From Enterococcaceae bacterium (GTDB lineage: Bacteria; Bacillota; Bacilli; Lactobacillales; Enterococcaceae): DNA of 64,000 nt. Where the stretch lies: assembly GCA_022649665.1 (NCBI GenBank), contig JALCOL010000003.1, forward strand, positions 124,001 to 188,000. Direction: 5' to 3'. Positions 15,476 to 25,626 of the stretch are shown here, piece after piece. The notes beneath the pieces were generated by a model, which did not search any database, was not told where the DNA came from, and was given only the letters and a program-made list of their open reading frames with translations. Numbering within the stretch: the first letter of the stretch is position 1; every line of letters starts with the position of its first letter. The translations under genes were made by a program, and so were the position numbers.

Positions 15476-16864
15476 TTATTCGATACGCGAACGGTCGAGA
15501 TTTGTCATTTGAAAATAATCGACCCATTGATTGAACTGCTTTTCATTGAGCAGACCGCTTTTGAGCGCGGCGCTTTTGAGATCTTGCTGATTCTTCAGTG
15601 CATCCTGCGCGATTTTTGCGGCTTTTTCATAACCGATATGCGGGACAAGGGCAGTCACGCCCATCAGTGAATTTTCCAGTTTCACCAGCATTTTCTCTTT
15701 GTCGGCCACAAGTCCGGCGATCGATTTTTTGCTGAGTTGCCCGATCGTTTCGCGCAAAAGCGCGCAAGACTCCAAAAAAGCGTCGATGATCAGCGGTTTG
15801 GCGACATTCAATTCAAAATTGCCTTGCGCGTTGGCGATCGCAAGTGCGGTATCGTTGCCGATCGTCTTCAAACAGGCCATATTCAAAGCTTCGATCTGTG
15901 TCGGATTGACTTTGCCGGGCATGATCGATGAGCCTGGTTCATTTGCCGGCAGCGTCAGCTCCCCGTAGCCGCCGCGCGGACCGCTCGCCAAAAACCGCAA
16001 ATCGCTGCCGATTTTGTAAAGATCGCTCGCGAGAGTTTTGATCATGCCATGGGTCGCGATCAACGGAGCATGGGAGGCAAGACCAAAAAATTTATTTTCC
16101 ATTACTGTAAAAGGTCGGTCGTTTTGCTGATTGAGCTGTGCGACAACGGTTTCCGCAAAACCAGCAGGAGCATTCAAGCCTGTCCCGACCGCCGTTCCGC
16201 CGACCGGCAGCTCCTGCAGCGTCTGCGCGGCTTCTTGGAGCAGATGGAGGTCGTGCTTCAGTGCAGCGATCCAGCCGCTGATCTCTTGGCCGAATGTCAA
16301 AGGTGTTGCGTCCTGCAGGTGCGTCCGCCCGAGCTTCAGGGTGTTCCAGTAGTAAGTTTCTTTTTCACGCAGAGCGTGGATCAGCTCTTCGACAGCTGCG
16401 CTCAGCTCGGCAACCGCCCGGCCTGCGGCGATATGCATCGCAGCGGGGAAAAAGTCGTTGGAACTTTGAGCGCGGTTCACGTCGTCGTTCGGTGAAAGGG
16501 CTGTATCGGTCCGCATCTTTCCTAAATGAGCGATCACCTCATTCACATTCATGTTCGTTTGTGTTCCCGAGCCGGTCTGATAAACTTTCAGCGGGAAGTG
16601 CTCCCGCAGCTCAACGTCGGGCAGATTAAGCAGTTCATCTGCTGCCAGGACGATCGCCGCTGAGCGGTCTGTGGAAAGATTTGCTAGTTCAGTGTTCGCA
16701 AACGCGGCCGCTCGTTTCAATTCGATCAGGCTGCGGATGACCGCGAGCGGCATGAAACCGCCAGCGGTGAAATTTTGGCGGCTTCTTTCCGTCTGTGCTC
16801 CCCATAAAGCATTTCGCGGAACTTTGACTTCGCCGATAGAATCGCTTTCGATCCGGTATTCCAT
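15476..16864 (-). CDS. fumC: Class II fumarate hydratase
   Basis: A 462-residue enzyme interconverting fumarate and malate, as a homotetramer in the cytoplasm. Family motifs: TGSGTQTNMNVNEV near residue 97, GRTHLQDATP near 183, and the signature GSSIMPGKVNPTQ near 317, whose mobile loop carries the catalytic Ser. The PTQ ending of the signature separates fumarases from aspartate ammonia-lyases, which usually have PV. ATG at 16864 follows AGGAGGCGC. It is monocistronic and divergent from rexB. In lactic acid bacteria it usually serves a partial malate-to-succinate branch. Confidence 0.93.
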   Translation of the reverse strand: MEYRIESDSIGEVKVPRNALWGAQTERSRQNFTAGGFMPLAVIRSLIELKRAAAFANTELANLSTDRSAAIVLAADELLNLPDVELREHFPLKVYQTGSGTQTNMNVNEVIAHLGKMRTDTALSPNDDVNRAQSSNDFFPAAMHIAAGRAVAELSAAVEELIHALREKETYYWNTLKLGRTHLQDATPLTFGQEISGWIAALKHDLHLLQEAAQTLQELPVGGTAVGTGLNAPAGFAETVVAQLNQQNDRPFTVMENKFFGLASHAPLIATHGMIKTLASDLYKIGSDLRFLASGPRGGYGELTLPANEPGSSIMPGKVNPTQIEALNMACLKTIGNDTALAIANAQGNFELNVAKPLIIDAFLESCALLRETIGQLSKKSIAGLVADKEKMLVKLENSLMGVTALVPHIGYEKAAKIAQDALKNQQDLKSAALKSGLLNEKQFNQWVDYFQMTNLDRSRIE

Positions 16865-16942
16865 AATAGCGCCTCCTAGTGTTTTCACTAAGGATAACAT
16901 ATTTTTTTCAACGTTTTCAGCAAGAAAGATCGACGATCGATA

Positions 16943-16951
16943 TGGTATAAT
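16943..16951 (+). promoter_or_regulatory. Extended -10 promoter of rexBA
   Basis: TGGTATAAT gives a TGn-extended -10 with no good -35 upstream. Transcription would start near 16958, leaving about 44 bases of leader before the GTG start of rexB; this argues against an ATG at 16960 as the start. Confidence 0.55.
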
Positions 16952-17001
16952 GTGAACGTATGTTTGCGACTGTTAAAACAAAGAGAGTGAGGGAGTCTAT
17001 C

Positions 17002-20000
17002 GTGAGCTATTCATTGATTTTCGGCAACGGCTTTCAAAAAAACCAGGAGCGGCTGATCGACATCGCGGCAGAATGGCTGAGCCGCTCGCCGGAACACGAA
17101 GTCTACTGCTTGGTACCCAACTATTTAAAATTCGAACGGGAGCTTTCCCTGTTAAATGATCTGGCGAAGCGTTTTGGCGGACCGGCCAGCTTCCGCTTCC
17201 AAGTGTTCAGTTTTTCCCGCCTTGCCTGGTTTTTGCTGAAAGACACCGTCGCTTACCAAAAAGAAGCGCTGAGCGAGATCGGCAACAAAATGATGCTGCG
17301 CAAAATTTTATCCGCGCAGCAGGATGAGCTGCATGTTTATGCCCGGCAAGCTGGGAAAGCGGGATTCGTCACACAAGTCGAACAGCTCTTGGACGAGTGT
17401 GCACAAAATGATGTGACAGCTGCTGAATTATCGGCAGCCGCAGAAAAAGAAACAGGCGAGTTAGCACAAAAATTACAAGATCTCGCGACCCTTTATGCAT
17501 CTTATCAAGATGCACTCGCAACCGAAAAAATGCGCTCAGGGGATGTGTTAGGGCTGCTGAGTGAAAAGCTCGCTTCGCTCGATCTTTCAAAAGTACTGTT
17601 TCTCGCGCTTGATTTTGACGTGTTGAATGCTGCGGAGATCAATGTTTTTGAAGCGATCATCCAAGCGAACGGCTCGCTCGCTGTCAGTCTGCTGCTGGAC
17701 CGGGTCTACATCGATCATCTGCCGGAAGCTTATGATCTATATGCTGAAAGCGGCAAATTGTTCTATCAGCTGTATCATTTAGGAAAAAGCGCCGGGCGAA
17801 GCGTCACGCTTGAACGGCTGCTCGACGAGAAGCAGCAAAAATACCAGCAGCCCGCTTCACCGTTTGCGAACTTAGCGGAATACTGGCAAACGAGTTTGAC
17901 AGCGCAACCGGCACGGCAATGGCCGTCTGCGCCGCTCGATCAGCACCTCGCGTGCTGGCGCGCTGGCGACCGTTATCAAGAGGTGCTGGCCGCCGCTTCC
18001 GAGATCCGCCGCTTAAGCGTTGAAGAAGGAGTCCGCTTTGAAGACATCACGCTCTTTATCCGCGACGATGCAACGTATCTGGAGTTGATCCGGCAAGTGT
18101 TTCCAAAGCTCGGGATCGCTTATTCGCTGACGATGCCCGAGCGGATGGATCGCCATCCGCTTTCGATCTGGATCCAGACCCTGTTTGATATCGACACGTA
18201 CCATTTCCGTTACGCGGATATGCTGCAATTTTTAAAAACCCAGCTTTTTTGGCCGGAAGATGCACTTGAAGCGCGCGACCCTGCAGCTTGGCGCGCGCAC
18301 TATCTGCCGCAGATCGATGAGCTGGAGAACTTTGTGCTGGCGCACGGCATCGAAGGAAGCGACTGGGAACGCGACCCCGCGGATCCGCATTCGATCTGGC
18401 AAGGTTTTGCGCCGGAATTAATAAAAAAAATGAGCGAAACAGAACAAAAAACGCTTCAGCAGATCCAGCATTTCGCGGCTTTGGTCCGTGAGACTGTCGT
18501 GCCTTTTTTTCGCAAGATCAAAAAAGCACAGAGCGGCCGAGAAGCAGCGGAAACGTTTTACCGCTTTCTGCTCGAGTGCCGCGTCGAGGAGCTGCTGATC
18601 AGCTGGCGCGATGAGCTGATCGCAGCTGGTGAACTCGCACAAGCAAAACGCCAGGAACAAACTTGGCAGACGCTGCTGCAGATCTTGGATGAATTCGTGC
18701 TGGTTTTTGGCAAAGAGCCGTTTGATTTTGAGTTGTTCAAAGAAGCCCTCACGACGGGTCTTGAGGAGACGACCTATCTGCAGATCCCGCAAAGCATCGA
18801 CCAAGTCCAAGTGCTTTCGCTCGACGTCGTCCGCCCGCAGCAGAATCAATACGTCTTTGCGCTGGGATTGAATGAAAATACGCTGCCAAAAAAATATGAG
18901 AACCGGACGCTGCTTTCTGATGAGGAACGGCGGCGTCTGGCAGCGATCGAAGTCGAGTTTGCCTATTCGAGTCTTGCGACGATGAATGATGAGCCTTTTT
19001 TGGCTTATCGTCTTTTGATCAGTGCCGAGCGTCAGCTTTATTTGTCTTACGCCGCATCGGTCGATGATGCGCCGCAGAAGCAGTCACCATTCGTTGCCCG
19101 GATCCAGGAAGCTTTTCATCTGCCGCTCGCAGAAAAAAACGCGCTGCTTGCCTGTGAAAACGATCAAGCGACGCTGGCCCGCATCGCCAGCAAACGCCAA
19201 TTGATCAGCGATTTAGTCCTGGTCTCGCGCCTGGAAAGAGAAGGCGGCCGTCTCAACGCACTGTGGCAGGAGGGCCGGCGTTATATTTTGGCAGATGAAA
19301 AATGGCGCAGCTTTGCTGGGCATGTTTTTGAAAGCGAGCATTACTCAAATCGGCCGGAAGCGATCGCTGCTTCCCAAGTCGCAGCCCTTTACGGCGACCG
19401 CTTGAATGTTTCCGTGTCGCAGATGGAGAACTTTTATTTGTGCGAATACCGCTATTTTCTGACATACGGCCTTCATTTGCGCGAACGAGAAGTTTTCGGG
19501 ATCACGCCGCTCGACATGGGGAATATTTTCCATGCCGGGATGGATGGGATCGTCAAATTGCTGCTCACGCAGACCGATCGGCTGGAAGCACTCAGCGAGG
19601 CTGAATTTTCCAGCTTGATCGATCAAGCGCTGGCATTGCTGTTCGATTCGGCGCAGCTGCGCTTTTTGGACCGTAATGCACGGATGAGCTATATCCGCCG
19701 CAAGATCCGCGAGATCTTGCTGCAGACGTCCAATCAGCTATACCAGCAAAGCCGCTGGACCGCGAATAAACCGCTCGCGACCGAAATCCCGTTCGGCTTT
19801 ACGACAGCAGCCGATGAGCTGAAGGGGCTGGAATTGACGCTGGCGGCGGATCGCAAATTATTCGTGCGCGGCAAGATCGACCGCATCGATTGGCTGGAAG
19901 CCGCCACCGCTGATTATTTTTCCGTGGTCGACTATAAATCGAGCCGCCACCGCTTTGATTTGACGGATGCCTTTGAAGGGCTGTCGCTTCAAATGCTGAC

Positions 20001-20556
20001 TTATCTGCAGATCTTGCTGGAAAACCAGCAGCATCCGCTCTTAAAGCGATCGAACAAGCCGTTTCATGCCGGCGGTGCCTATTATTTGCAGCTTCAAAAC
20101 CCATTTCTTTCGGAGAAAACGATTGATCCTGAGCGCAAACTGCTCGAAAAGTTCAAATATGACGGGATCACGGTCGCCTATCCGGAATTTTTAGCCGGAT
20201 TGGATGAGTCGGATGATGACCGTTCGCTCATTTATCCCATCAGAAAAGCAAAAGACGGGATCAAAATCACAAACAACAGCGGACTCGCACCGCAAGAGCT
20301 TGAACTGCTGCTTGCGAATAACCGCGAGCGTTTTACAGCAGCTGGCGAAGAGATCCTTGCCGGGAAGATCCAGCTGAATCCGGTCCGCCGCGAAAACGGC
20401 GAATCGGCTTGCAGCCATTGCGATTTTCGCGGGGTCTGCCAATTCGATCCGTGGATCAAAGGCAACCGTTACCGGCGGATCAAAAAGCTGCCGCCGGAAG
20501 AAATTTTCCAGCTGCTCGGAAAAAGTGCGGAAGGGGCGTCGCAAAATGAAGATTAA
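17002..20556 (+). CDS. rexB: ATP-dependent exonuclease RexB (AddB)
   Basis: An 1184-residue subunit of the RexAB (AddAB) helicase-nuclease that processes double-strand breaks for RecA. The N-terminus lacks a full Walker A (FGNGFQKN), as usual for RexB. The carboxy-terminal RecB-type nuclease has VVDYKSS near residue 980. Cysteines for an iron-sulfur cluster are seen as YLCEYRYF (about 815) and CSHCDFRGVC (about 1137-1146), the AddB pattern. The start is GTG at 17002 with GAGGGAG at 16989-16995. The stop lies inside the start of rexA (11 bp overlap), which couples the two subunits. Confidence 0.93.
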   Translation: MSYSLIFGNGFQKNQERLIDIAAEWLSRSPEHEVYCLVPNYLKFERELSLLNDLAKRFGGPASFRFQVFSFSRLAWFLLKDTVAYQKEALSEIGNKMMLRKILSAQQDELHVYARQAGKAGFVTQVEQLLDECAQNDVTAAELSAAAEKETGELAQKLQDLATLYASYQDALATEKMRSGDVLGLLSEKLASLDLSKVLFLALDFDVLNAAEINVFEAIIQANGSLAVSLLLDRVYIDHLPEAYDLYAESGKLFYQLYHLGKSAGRSVTLERLLDEKQQKYQQPASPFANLAEYWQTSLTAQPARQWPSAPLDQHLACWRAGDRYQEVLAAASEIRRLSVEEGVRFEDITLFIRDDATYLELIRQVFPKLGIAYSLTMPERMDRHPLSIWIQTLFDIDTYHFRYADMLQFLKTQLFWPEDALEARDPAAWRAHYLPQIDELENFVLAHGIEGSDWERDPADPHSIWQGFAPELIKKMSETEQKTLQQIQHFAALVRETVVPFFRKIKKAQSGREAAETFYRFLLECRVEELLISWRDELIAAGELAQAKRQEQTWQTLLQILDEFVLVFGKEPFDFELFKEALTTGLEETTYLQIPQSIDQVQVLSLDVVRPQQNQYVFALGLNENTLPKKYENRTLLSDEERRRLAAIEVEFAYSSLATMNDEPFLAYRLLISAERQLYLSYAASVDDAPQKQSPFVARIQEAFHLPLAEKNALLACENDQATLARIASKRQLISDLVLVSRLEREGGRLNALWQEGRRYILADEKWRSFAGHVFESEHYSNRPEAIAASQVAALYGDRLNVSVSQMENFYLCEYRYFLTYGLHLREREVFGITPLDMGNIFHAGMDGIVKLLLTQTDRLEALSEAEFSSLIDQALALLFDSAQLRFLDRNARMSYIRRKIREILLQTSNQLYQQSRWTANKPLATEIPFGFTTAADELKGLELTLAADRKLFVRGKIDRIDWLEAATADYFSVVDYKSSRHRFDLTDAFEGLSLQMLTYLQILLENQQHPLLKRSNKPFHAGGAYYLQLQNPFLSEKTIDPERKLLEKFKYDGITVAYPEFLAGLDESDDDRSLIYPIRKAKDGIKITNNSGLAPQELELLLANNRERFTAAGEEILAGKIQLNPVRRENGESACSHCDFRGVCQFDPWIKGNRYRRIKKLPPEEIFQLLGKSAEGASQNED

Positions 20557-23500
20557 ACCAGCTAATTCTCCTTATACAAATGATCAATGGCAGGCGATCC
20601 ATCAGACGGGGCGTGATCTTTTGCTTTCGGCATCGGCCGGGAGCGGAAAAACGATGGTCTTGGTCCAGCGGATCTTGACACAACTCTTGAGCGGGGCGAG
20701 CATCGACCGTTTTCTAGTCGTAACGTTTACCGAAGCGGCCGCTAAAGAAATGAAGGAACGCTTGACCAGCGGGATCCAAAAAGCCATCGCTCAGGAAACG
20801 GACTTCGAGCTGCGCCAGCATCTTTTGCGGCAGCTCACCCTGATCCCGAGTGCAAATATCAGTACGCTCCATGCGTTTTGTTTGAAAGTGATCCAGCAAT
20901 ACAGCTATCTGATCGAGCTCAATCCGGTTTTCCGGCTGATGGCGGATGAAACAGAGAACGAACTCTTGATGGAAGATGTTTTTGCCGAGGTTCGCGAAAA
21001 CTTTTATCAAGAAGGCCCGAAAACATTTGTCCGGCTGGTCGATAATTTTTCAAACGACCGGACCGATGACGCTTTTCAAGCGACTTGTTTTGAACTATTT
21101 CAATTTATGCGGAGCGCTCCTGAGCCGTTTGCGTGGCTGAAAGAAAGTTTCCGCTGGTATGAGGCTGGGGAGATCGATCCACTGTATCAGCAGCAGCTGG
21201 CGCCGCTGGTCAGTGATTTTTTGCAGGAAGCGCGGCAAATGTATCAAGAGCTGATCCGGCAAACTGAGCCCTTTATGGAAATGGACAAGATCCGCCTGCT
21301 GTTGCAGACGGAAGCTGATTATTTAGACGGCGCACTGGCAGCCGGATCTGCCAGTTATGAAAAGAGCCGTTTGCTGCTGCAGGAAATGGAATTTCCGCGC
21401 TTTCCGCAGCTGCGCAAAAAGACCGATTCGGAAGAAGCAAAAGAATTGGCCAAAGCACTTTCGAAAGCACGCGCGGCGATCAAAAAAGATTATCAGGCGA
21501 TGCTTGCTGATTATTTTTCTTATCCAGCCGCCGAGCTGAGCGACTACAACAAAAAAGCTGCGCCGCTTCTAGCGACGCTGACAGAGTTCATGGAAACTTT
21601 TGCAGCGGCACTTGCGGCGCGCAAAGCCAAAAAAAATGTACTTGATTTCAATGATCTGGAACATTTTGCGCTGGAAATCTTGCGGACCAAAGCTGAGAAT
21701 GGGCAGTTCAGCCCCTCAGCCGCCAGTCTGGCCTTTCGCGAACAGTTCACTGAAGTGCTGGTCGATGAATATCAGGATCTTAATCAGCTGCAAGAAGCGA
21801 TCCTCTACTGGCTGCGCCGCGTTCCGGAAACAAATGAGGCACCCGGCAATTATTTTATGGTGGGAGATGTCAAGCAATCGATCTATGGGTTTCGCCGCGC
21901 GGATCCCGAACTTTTTATCAACAAGTTCCACGCCTTCGAAAATCATCAAGGCGGGGAACGGATCATTTTGGCAGAAAATTTCCGTTCGCGCCCGGAAGTC
22001 TTGAATTTCACGAATCTGGTTTTTCAGCAGCTGATGGATGCTTCTGTGGGTCAGATCGATTATGATCAGGAAGCTTTTTTAAAGCTCGGCAATAAAAACT
22101 TTCCCGAAAGTCCGAATTTCACGCCGGAAGTCCTTATTTACGAGAAGAAATCGGTGATCGATCCCGAAAAAGCTCCGCTTGATTTTGAGGATCGCTCAGA
22201 AGGCGAGCTTTCAGCGATCCTCTTGAAAATCCGCGAACTTGTCGAAAGCGGTTTTGAGATCTACGACAAGCAGGCGGAAGCCAACCGGCCGATTCGCTTC
22301 AGCGACATCGTTCTTTTGTCTTCAACGCGCAAGTTCCACTTAAAAGCTGTCGAACTTTTTGAACAGTTTCAAGTGCCGCTCGTCGTGCAGCAAGCTGAAA
22401 ATTATTTTCAAGCGATGGAAGTTCGTCAAATGCTGGCACTGCTCGAAGTGATCGACAATCCTAAACAGGATATTGCGCTCGCGACGGTCTTGAAAAGCCC
22501 GCTTGTCGGCCTTTCGGAGAATGAACTGGTCAAGATCCGGACAAGTGCTCCGCAGAGCGATTTTTATACCGCGTTTGAAACTTATCTAGGGCAGCCGAAA
22601 GAGCGCACACCCGAGCGCCTGCAGGCCGAATTGTTTGCTGAACGGCTGGCACGCTGGCGGCGGATCAACGGTCAGCTGAACTTAGTCGAGCTGATTTGGG
22701 ATATCTACGAAACGACCGGCTTTCTGGACTATGTCGGCGGATTGCCAGCCGGGGCCCAGCGGCAGGCGAATCTGCATGCGCTTTATCAGCGGGCGAGTCA
22801 ATATGAAGCGACCAGCTACCGCGGACTATTCGCCTTTGTCCGGTTCATCCGCAAAATGCAGGAAAAAGACAAAGATCTGAGCGAACCGGCTGTTCTTGAA
22901 AAGGAGAACGCCGTTCGGCTGATGACGATCCACGGTTCGAAAGGCTTGGAGTTTCCGGTTGTGTTCTTGTTTGATCTTTCGCATCAGTTCAACTTAGGCG
23001 AGTTGAAAAAAAGAATGATCATGGATGCCCATGCCGGTGTCGGTATGAAACTTCTTCTTTCCGCAACGCGCGAAGTCGTCCCGACGTTCGCTTATATCGT
23101 TTTAAAAGCGCGCAAAAAACAAGTCCTTTTGGCTGAAGAGATCCGCAAACTGTATGTCGCACTGACGCGTGCTGAACAAAAACTGTATCTTGTCGGTTCC
23201 TATGATAATGAGCCGCAGCTCTGGAATGATTGGGAACGCGGAGCCGTTGAAAAAGAGGAGCCGCGGCTTTCGGCAACTTTGCGCCTTGGGGCAGCGAACT
23301 TTATGAGCTGGATCGGCTACACACTGATCCGCCATCCGAAAAGCCTCAAGTACGCACCGACTGCCGGAAATACATTAGCCGCACTTGCTTCTTACGGCAC
23401 TTATGAACTTCATTTCTATTCAAAAGAAGTGCTGGCGCGGGAATTGAACCGCTTGAGCACACATTCCGAAGAAACACCGACACTTGCAAGCGGAGCAGCT

Positions 23501-24298
23501 GCCGCACTTTGGCCGCGTGCGAAAGAAAGACTTGAGGCCCGTTATCCGTTTGAAAAAGCGACGATCACGACAAGCTATCAAAGTGTGAGCGAGCTGAAGC
23601 GGCGGTATGAGGATCCTGATGCCGGCAATATGAATGATCTTTCAGATATGCCGGAAGCGCGCAAGCTCGAGGCGCGCGGCTATCGGCCGCGTTTTGCGGA
23701 AGAGTCGCTCGGCACTCCGCGTTTTTTGGAAGAAGATCATCAGCCGGCCGCGACTGAGATCGGTACAGCGACTCATTTCTTCCTGCAGCGGCTGCCGCTC
23801 GGCGGCGAATACGATTTGGCAAAACTGCAGCGATTTGCGGCTTCCTTAGTTCAAGAAGGGGTACTGGAAGAAGCTCTTGCCAAACGGATCCCATATGACA
23901 AGATCCTCCATTTCTTCCATGACACGGCTTTCGGCCGCGAAATGCTGCAGGCCAAAAGCGTTCAGCGCGAGCGCACGTTTGCGATGCTCCTGCCGGCAGT
24001 CGAGATCTTTGCCGGCTACCCCGAGGCCCCGCAAACGCGTCAAGACAAAGTGCTGATCCACGGGATCTTGGACGGCTATTTTGCTGGGCCGGGGGCGATC
24101 ATGCTGTTTGATTACAAGACAGATCACTTGCCGCAACGCGGCAGTGCCGAAGAAGTCGGAAAGTTGAAAACGCGCTACGGCGGCCAGCTGCGGCTCTACC
24201 GCGAAGCATTGGCGAGTGAATTCCCGCAGCAAGCGATCCGCATGTTTTTGATCGCCCTTGATGCAGATGATCCGGTGATCGAATTAAGCGGGAGTTGA
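20546..24298 (+). CDS. rexA: ATP-dependent helicase/nuclease RexA (AddA)
   Basis: A 1250-residue UvrD-type helicase with a C-terminal nuclease, partner of RexB in break repair. Walker A is SASAGSGKT near residue 29, motif Ia is VVTFTEAAAKEMKERL near 57, motif II is LVDEYQDLNQLQ near 405, motif III is MVGDVKQSIYGFRRADP near 440, and motif V/VI are MTIHGSKGLEFPVVF near 800 and YVALTRAEQ near 870. The nuclease motif LFDYKTDH is near 1190. ATG at 20546 follows AAGGGG within rexB. All catalytic motifs look intact. Confidence 0.95.
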   Translation: MKIKPANSPYTNDQWQAIHQTGRDLLLSASAGSGKTMVLVQRILTQLLSGASIDRFLVVTFTEAAAKEMKERLTSGIQKAIAQETDFELRQHLLRQLTLIPSANISTLHAFCLKVIQQYSYLIELNPVFRLMADETENELLMEDVFAEVRENFYQEGPKTFVRLVDNFSNDRTDDAFQATCFELFQFMRSAPEPFAWLKESFRWYEAGEIDPLYQQQLAPLVSDFLQEARQMYQELIRQTEPFMEMDKIRLLLQTEADYLDGALAAGSASYEKSRLLLQEMEFPRFPQLRKKTDSEEAKELAKALSKARAAIKKDYQAMLADYFSYPAAELSDYNKKAAPLLATLTEFMETFAAALAARKAKKNVLDFNDLEHFALEILRTKAENGQFSPSAASLAFREQFTEVLVDEYQDLNQLQEAILYWLRRVPETNEAPGNYFMVGDVKQSIYGFRRADPELFINKFHAFENHQGGERIILAENFRSRPEVLNFTNLVFQQLMDASVGQIDYDQEAFLKLGNKNFPESPNFTPEVLIYEKKSVIDPEKAPLDFEDRSEGELSAILLKIRELVESGFEIYDKQAEANRPIRFSDIVLLSSTRKFHLKAVELFEQFQVPLVVQQAENYFQAMEVRQMLALLEVIDNPKQDIALATVLKSPLVGLSENELVKIRTSAPQSDFYTAFETYLGQPKERTPERLQAELFAERLARWRRINGQLNLVELIWDIYETTGFLDYVGGLPAGAQRQANLHALYQRASQYEATSYRGLFAFVRFIRKMQEKDKDLSEPAVLEKENAVRLMTIHGSKGLEFPVVFLFDLSHQFNLGELKKRMIMDAHAGVGMKLLLSATREVVPTFAYIVLKARKKQVLLAEEIRKLYVALTRAEQKLYLVGSYDNEPQLWNDWERGAVEKEEPRLSATLRLGAANFMSWIGYTLIRHPKSLKYAPTAGNTLAALASYGTYELHFYSKEVLARELNRLSTHSEETPTLASGAAAALWPRAKERLEARYPFEKATITTSYQSVSELKRRYEDPDAGNMNDLSDMPEARKLEARGYRPRFAEESLGTPRFLEEDHQPAATEIGTATHFFLQRLPLGGEYDLAKLQRFAASLVQEGVLEEALAKRIPYDKILHFFHDTAFGREMLQAKSVQRERTFAMLLPAVEIFAGYPEAPQTRQDKVLIHGILDGYFAGPGAIMLFDYKTDHLPQRGSAEEVGKLKTRYGGQLRLYREALASEFPQQAIRMFLIALDADDPVIELSGS

Positions 24299-24323
24299 CG
24301 AAAACGACTTTCTTGAGTACACT
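24295..24323 (+). promoter_or_regulatory. Promoter of the pheST operon
   Basis: TTGACG (24295-24300) overlaps the rexA stop, and TACACT (24318-24323) follows after 17 bp. It lies directly before the T-box leader. Confidence 0.6.
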
Positions 24324-24327
24324 GTGA

Positions 24328-24548
24328 AAGTACAAGGCAATGAAAGAAAAGAGTAGTTTTGCCAAAGTTGTCAGGGAGTCTCAGCCATAGACTGCAAGCT
24401 GAGGTCAGCCGCGCAAAATGAAGTTCACTTCTTTCGCCTGCGTAAGCCGGTGGCACCGTTATCGCCGGAAGAGTGCGGCAGAAAGATTCTGCCGAATTAG
24501 GATGGTACCGCGAGACTTCGTTCCTTTGTGAACGAAGTCTCTTTTTGT
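24328..24548 (+). promoter_or_regulatory. T-box leader, phenylalanine specific
   Basis: The conserved T-box sequence AGGATGGTACCGCG (consensus AGGGTGGTACCGCG) is at 24499-24512, followed by a terminator stem (AGACTTCGTTC/GAACGAAGTCT) and TTTTT at 24513-24547. Upstream are stem I features: AAGAGTAG (loop E-type AGTA) near 24350 and a candidate specifier TTC (Phe) at 24424-24426 in an AAGTTCAC context. Uncharged tRNA-Phe would favour the antiterminator and switch on pheST. Specifier identity agrees with the downstream genes. Confidence 0.9.
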
Positions 24549-24575
24549 GTTGAGAATCAAGAATGGAGGATGGAT

Positions 24576-25622
24576 ATGTCGTTAAGAGAACAGCTGGAAG
24601 CATTGCGCAAGGACACACTGGACGCAATCGATAATGTCAAAGACATCAACGGGTTGGAAGCGATCCGTGTCAATATTTTAGGAAAGAAAGGGCCGATCAC
24701 TGAAGTCCTGCGGGGCATGAAAGATCTTGCGCCTGAAGAGCGGCCGAAAGTCGGCAGTTTTGCCAACGAGATCCGCGATCATCTGCAAACGGCGATCGCC
24801 GAACGCAAAGAACTGCTGGAAAGCGAGAAACTTGCGCAAAGTCTCGAAAAAGAAACGATCGATGTTACATTGCCGGGCAAGCCGATGCGGCAAGGGGCAC
24901 GCCATATTTTGACGCAGATCAAAACCGAGATCGAAGATATCTTTATCGGCATGGGTTATCAAGTCGTTGAAGGGTATGAAGTCGAAAGCGATCACTACAA
25001 CTTTGAACGGATGAATCTGCCAAAAGGCCATCCGGCACGCGATATGCAAGATACATTTTATATTTCGGATGATATTTTAGTGCGGACGCATACTTCGCCT
25101 GTCCAGGCGCGGACGATGGAAAAACATGATTTTTCCAAGGGTCCGCTGCGCATGATCAGCCCCGGGAAAGTCTTCCGCCGCGATACCGATGACGCGACCC
25201 ACTCCCATCAATTCCAGCAGATCGAAGGGCTGGTCGTCGACAAGGGCGTCACGATGGCCGACTTGAAGGGGACGCTTGAGCTGATGATCCAAAAGATGTT
25301 CGGCGCGGAGCGTTCGATCCGTTTGCGTCCAAGTTATTTTCCGTTTACAGAACCAAGTGTCGAAGTCGATGTTTCCTGTTTCAAATGCGGCGGCAAAGGC
25401 TGCAATGTCTGCAAGCACACCGGCTGGATCGAGATTTTGGGCGCCGGAATGGTACACCCGGATGTCCTGAAGATGAGCGGGATCGACCCGGACGTATACA
25501 GCGGTTTCGCTTTCGGGATCGGGATCGAACGCGTTGCGATGCTTAGATACGGGATCAATGATATCCGCAATTTCTATTTGAATGATCTGCGTTTCTTGGA
25601 ACAATTCAAGGTAAAGGAGTAA
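24576..25622 (+). CDS. pheS: Phenylalanyl-tRNA synthetase alpha subunit
   Basis: A 348-residue catalytic subunit of the alpha2beta2 class II synthetase that charges tRNA-Phe. An N-terminal coiled coil (about 1-85) is followed by the catalytic core: motif 1 ([12 protein letters not shown] near 154), motif 2 ([18 protein letters not shown] near 203) and motif 3 ([17 protein letters not shown] near 312). [13 protein letters not shown] zinc-like segment near 270 is usual in Firmicutes. ATG at 24576 follows GGAGGATG. It is 4 bp before pheT and under T-box control. Confidence 0.97.
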   Translation: MSLREQLEALRKDTLDAIDNVKDINGLEAIRVNILGKKGPITEVLRGMKDLAPEERPKVGSFANEIRDHLQTAIAERKELLESEKLAQSLEKETIDVTLPGKPMRQGARHILTQIKTEIEDIFIGMGYQVVEGYEVESDHYNFERMNLPKGHPARDMQDTFYISDDILVRTHTSPVQARTMEKHDFSKGPLRMISPGKVFRRDTDDATHSHQFQQIEGLVVDKGVTMADLKGTLELMIQKMFGAERSIRLRPSYFPFTEPSVEVDVSCFKCGGKGCNVCKHTGWIEILGAGMVHPDVLKMSGIDPDVYSGFAFGIGIERVAMLRYGINDIRNFYLNDLRFLEQFKVKE

Positions 25623-25626
25623 TCAC

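Noticed and set aside
17002-17100. Missing Walker A at the RexB N-terminus as a possible defect
   Set aside because: RexB proteins of lactic acid bacteria generally lack a full Walker A, so this is normal.
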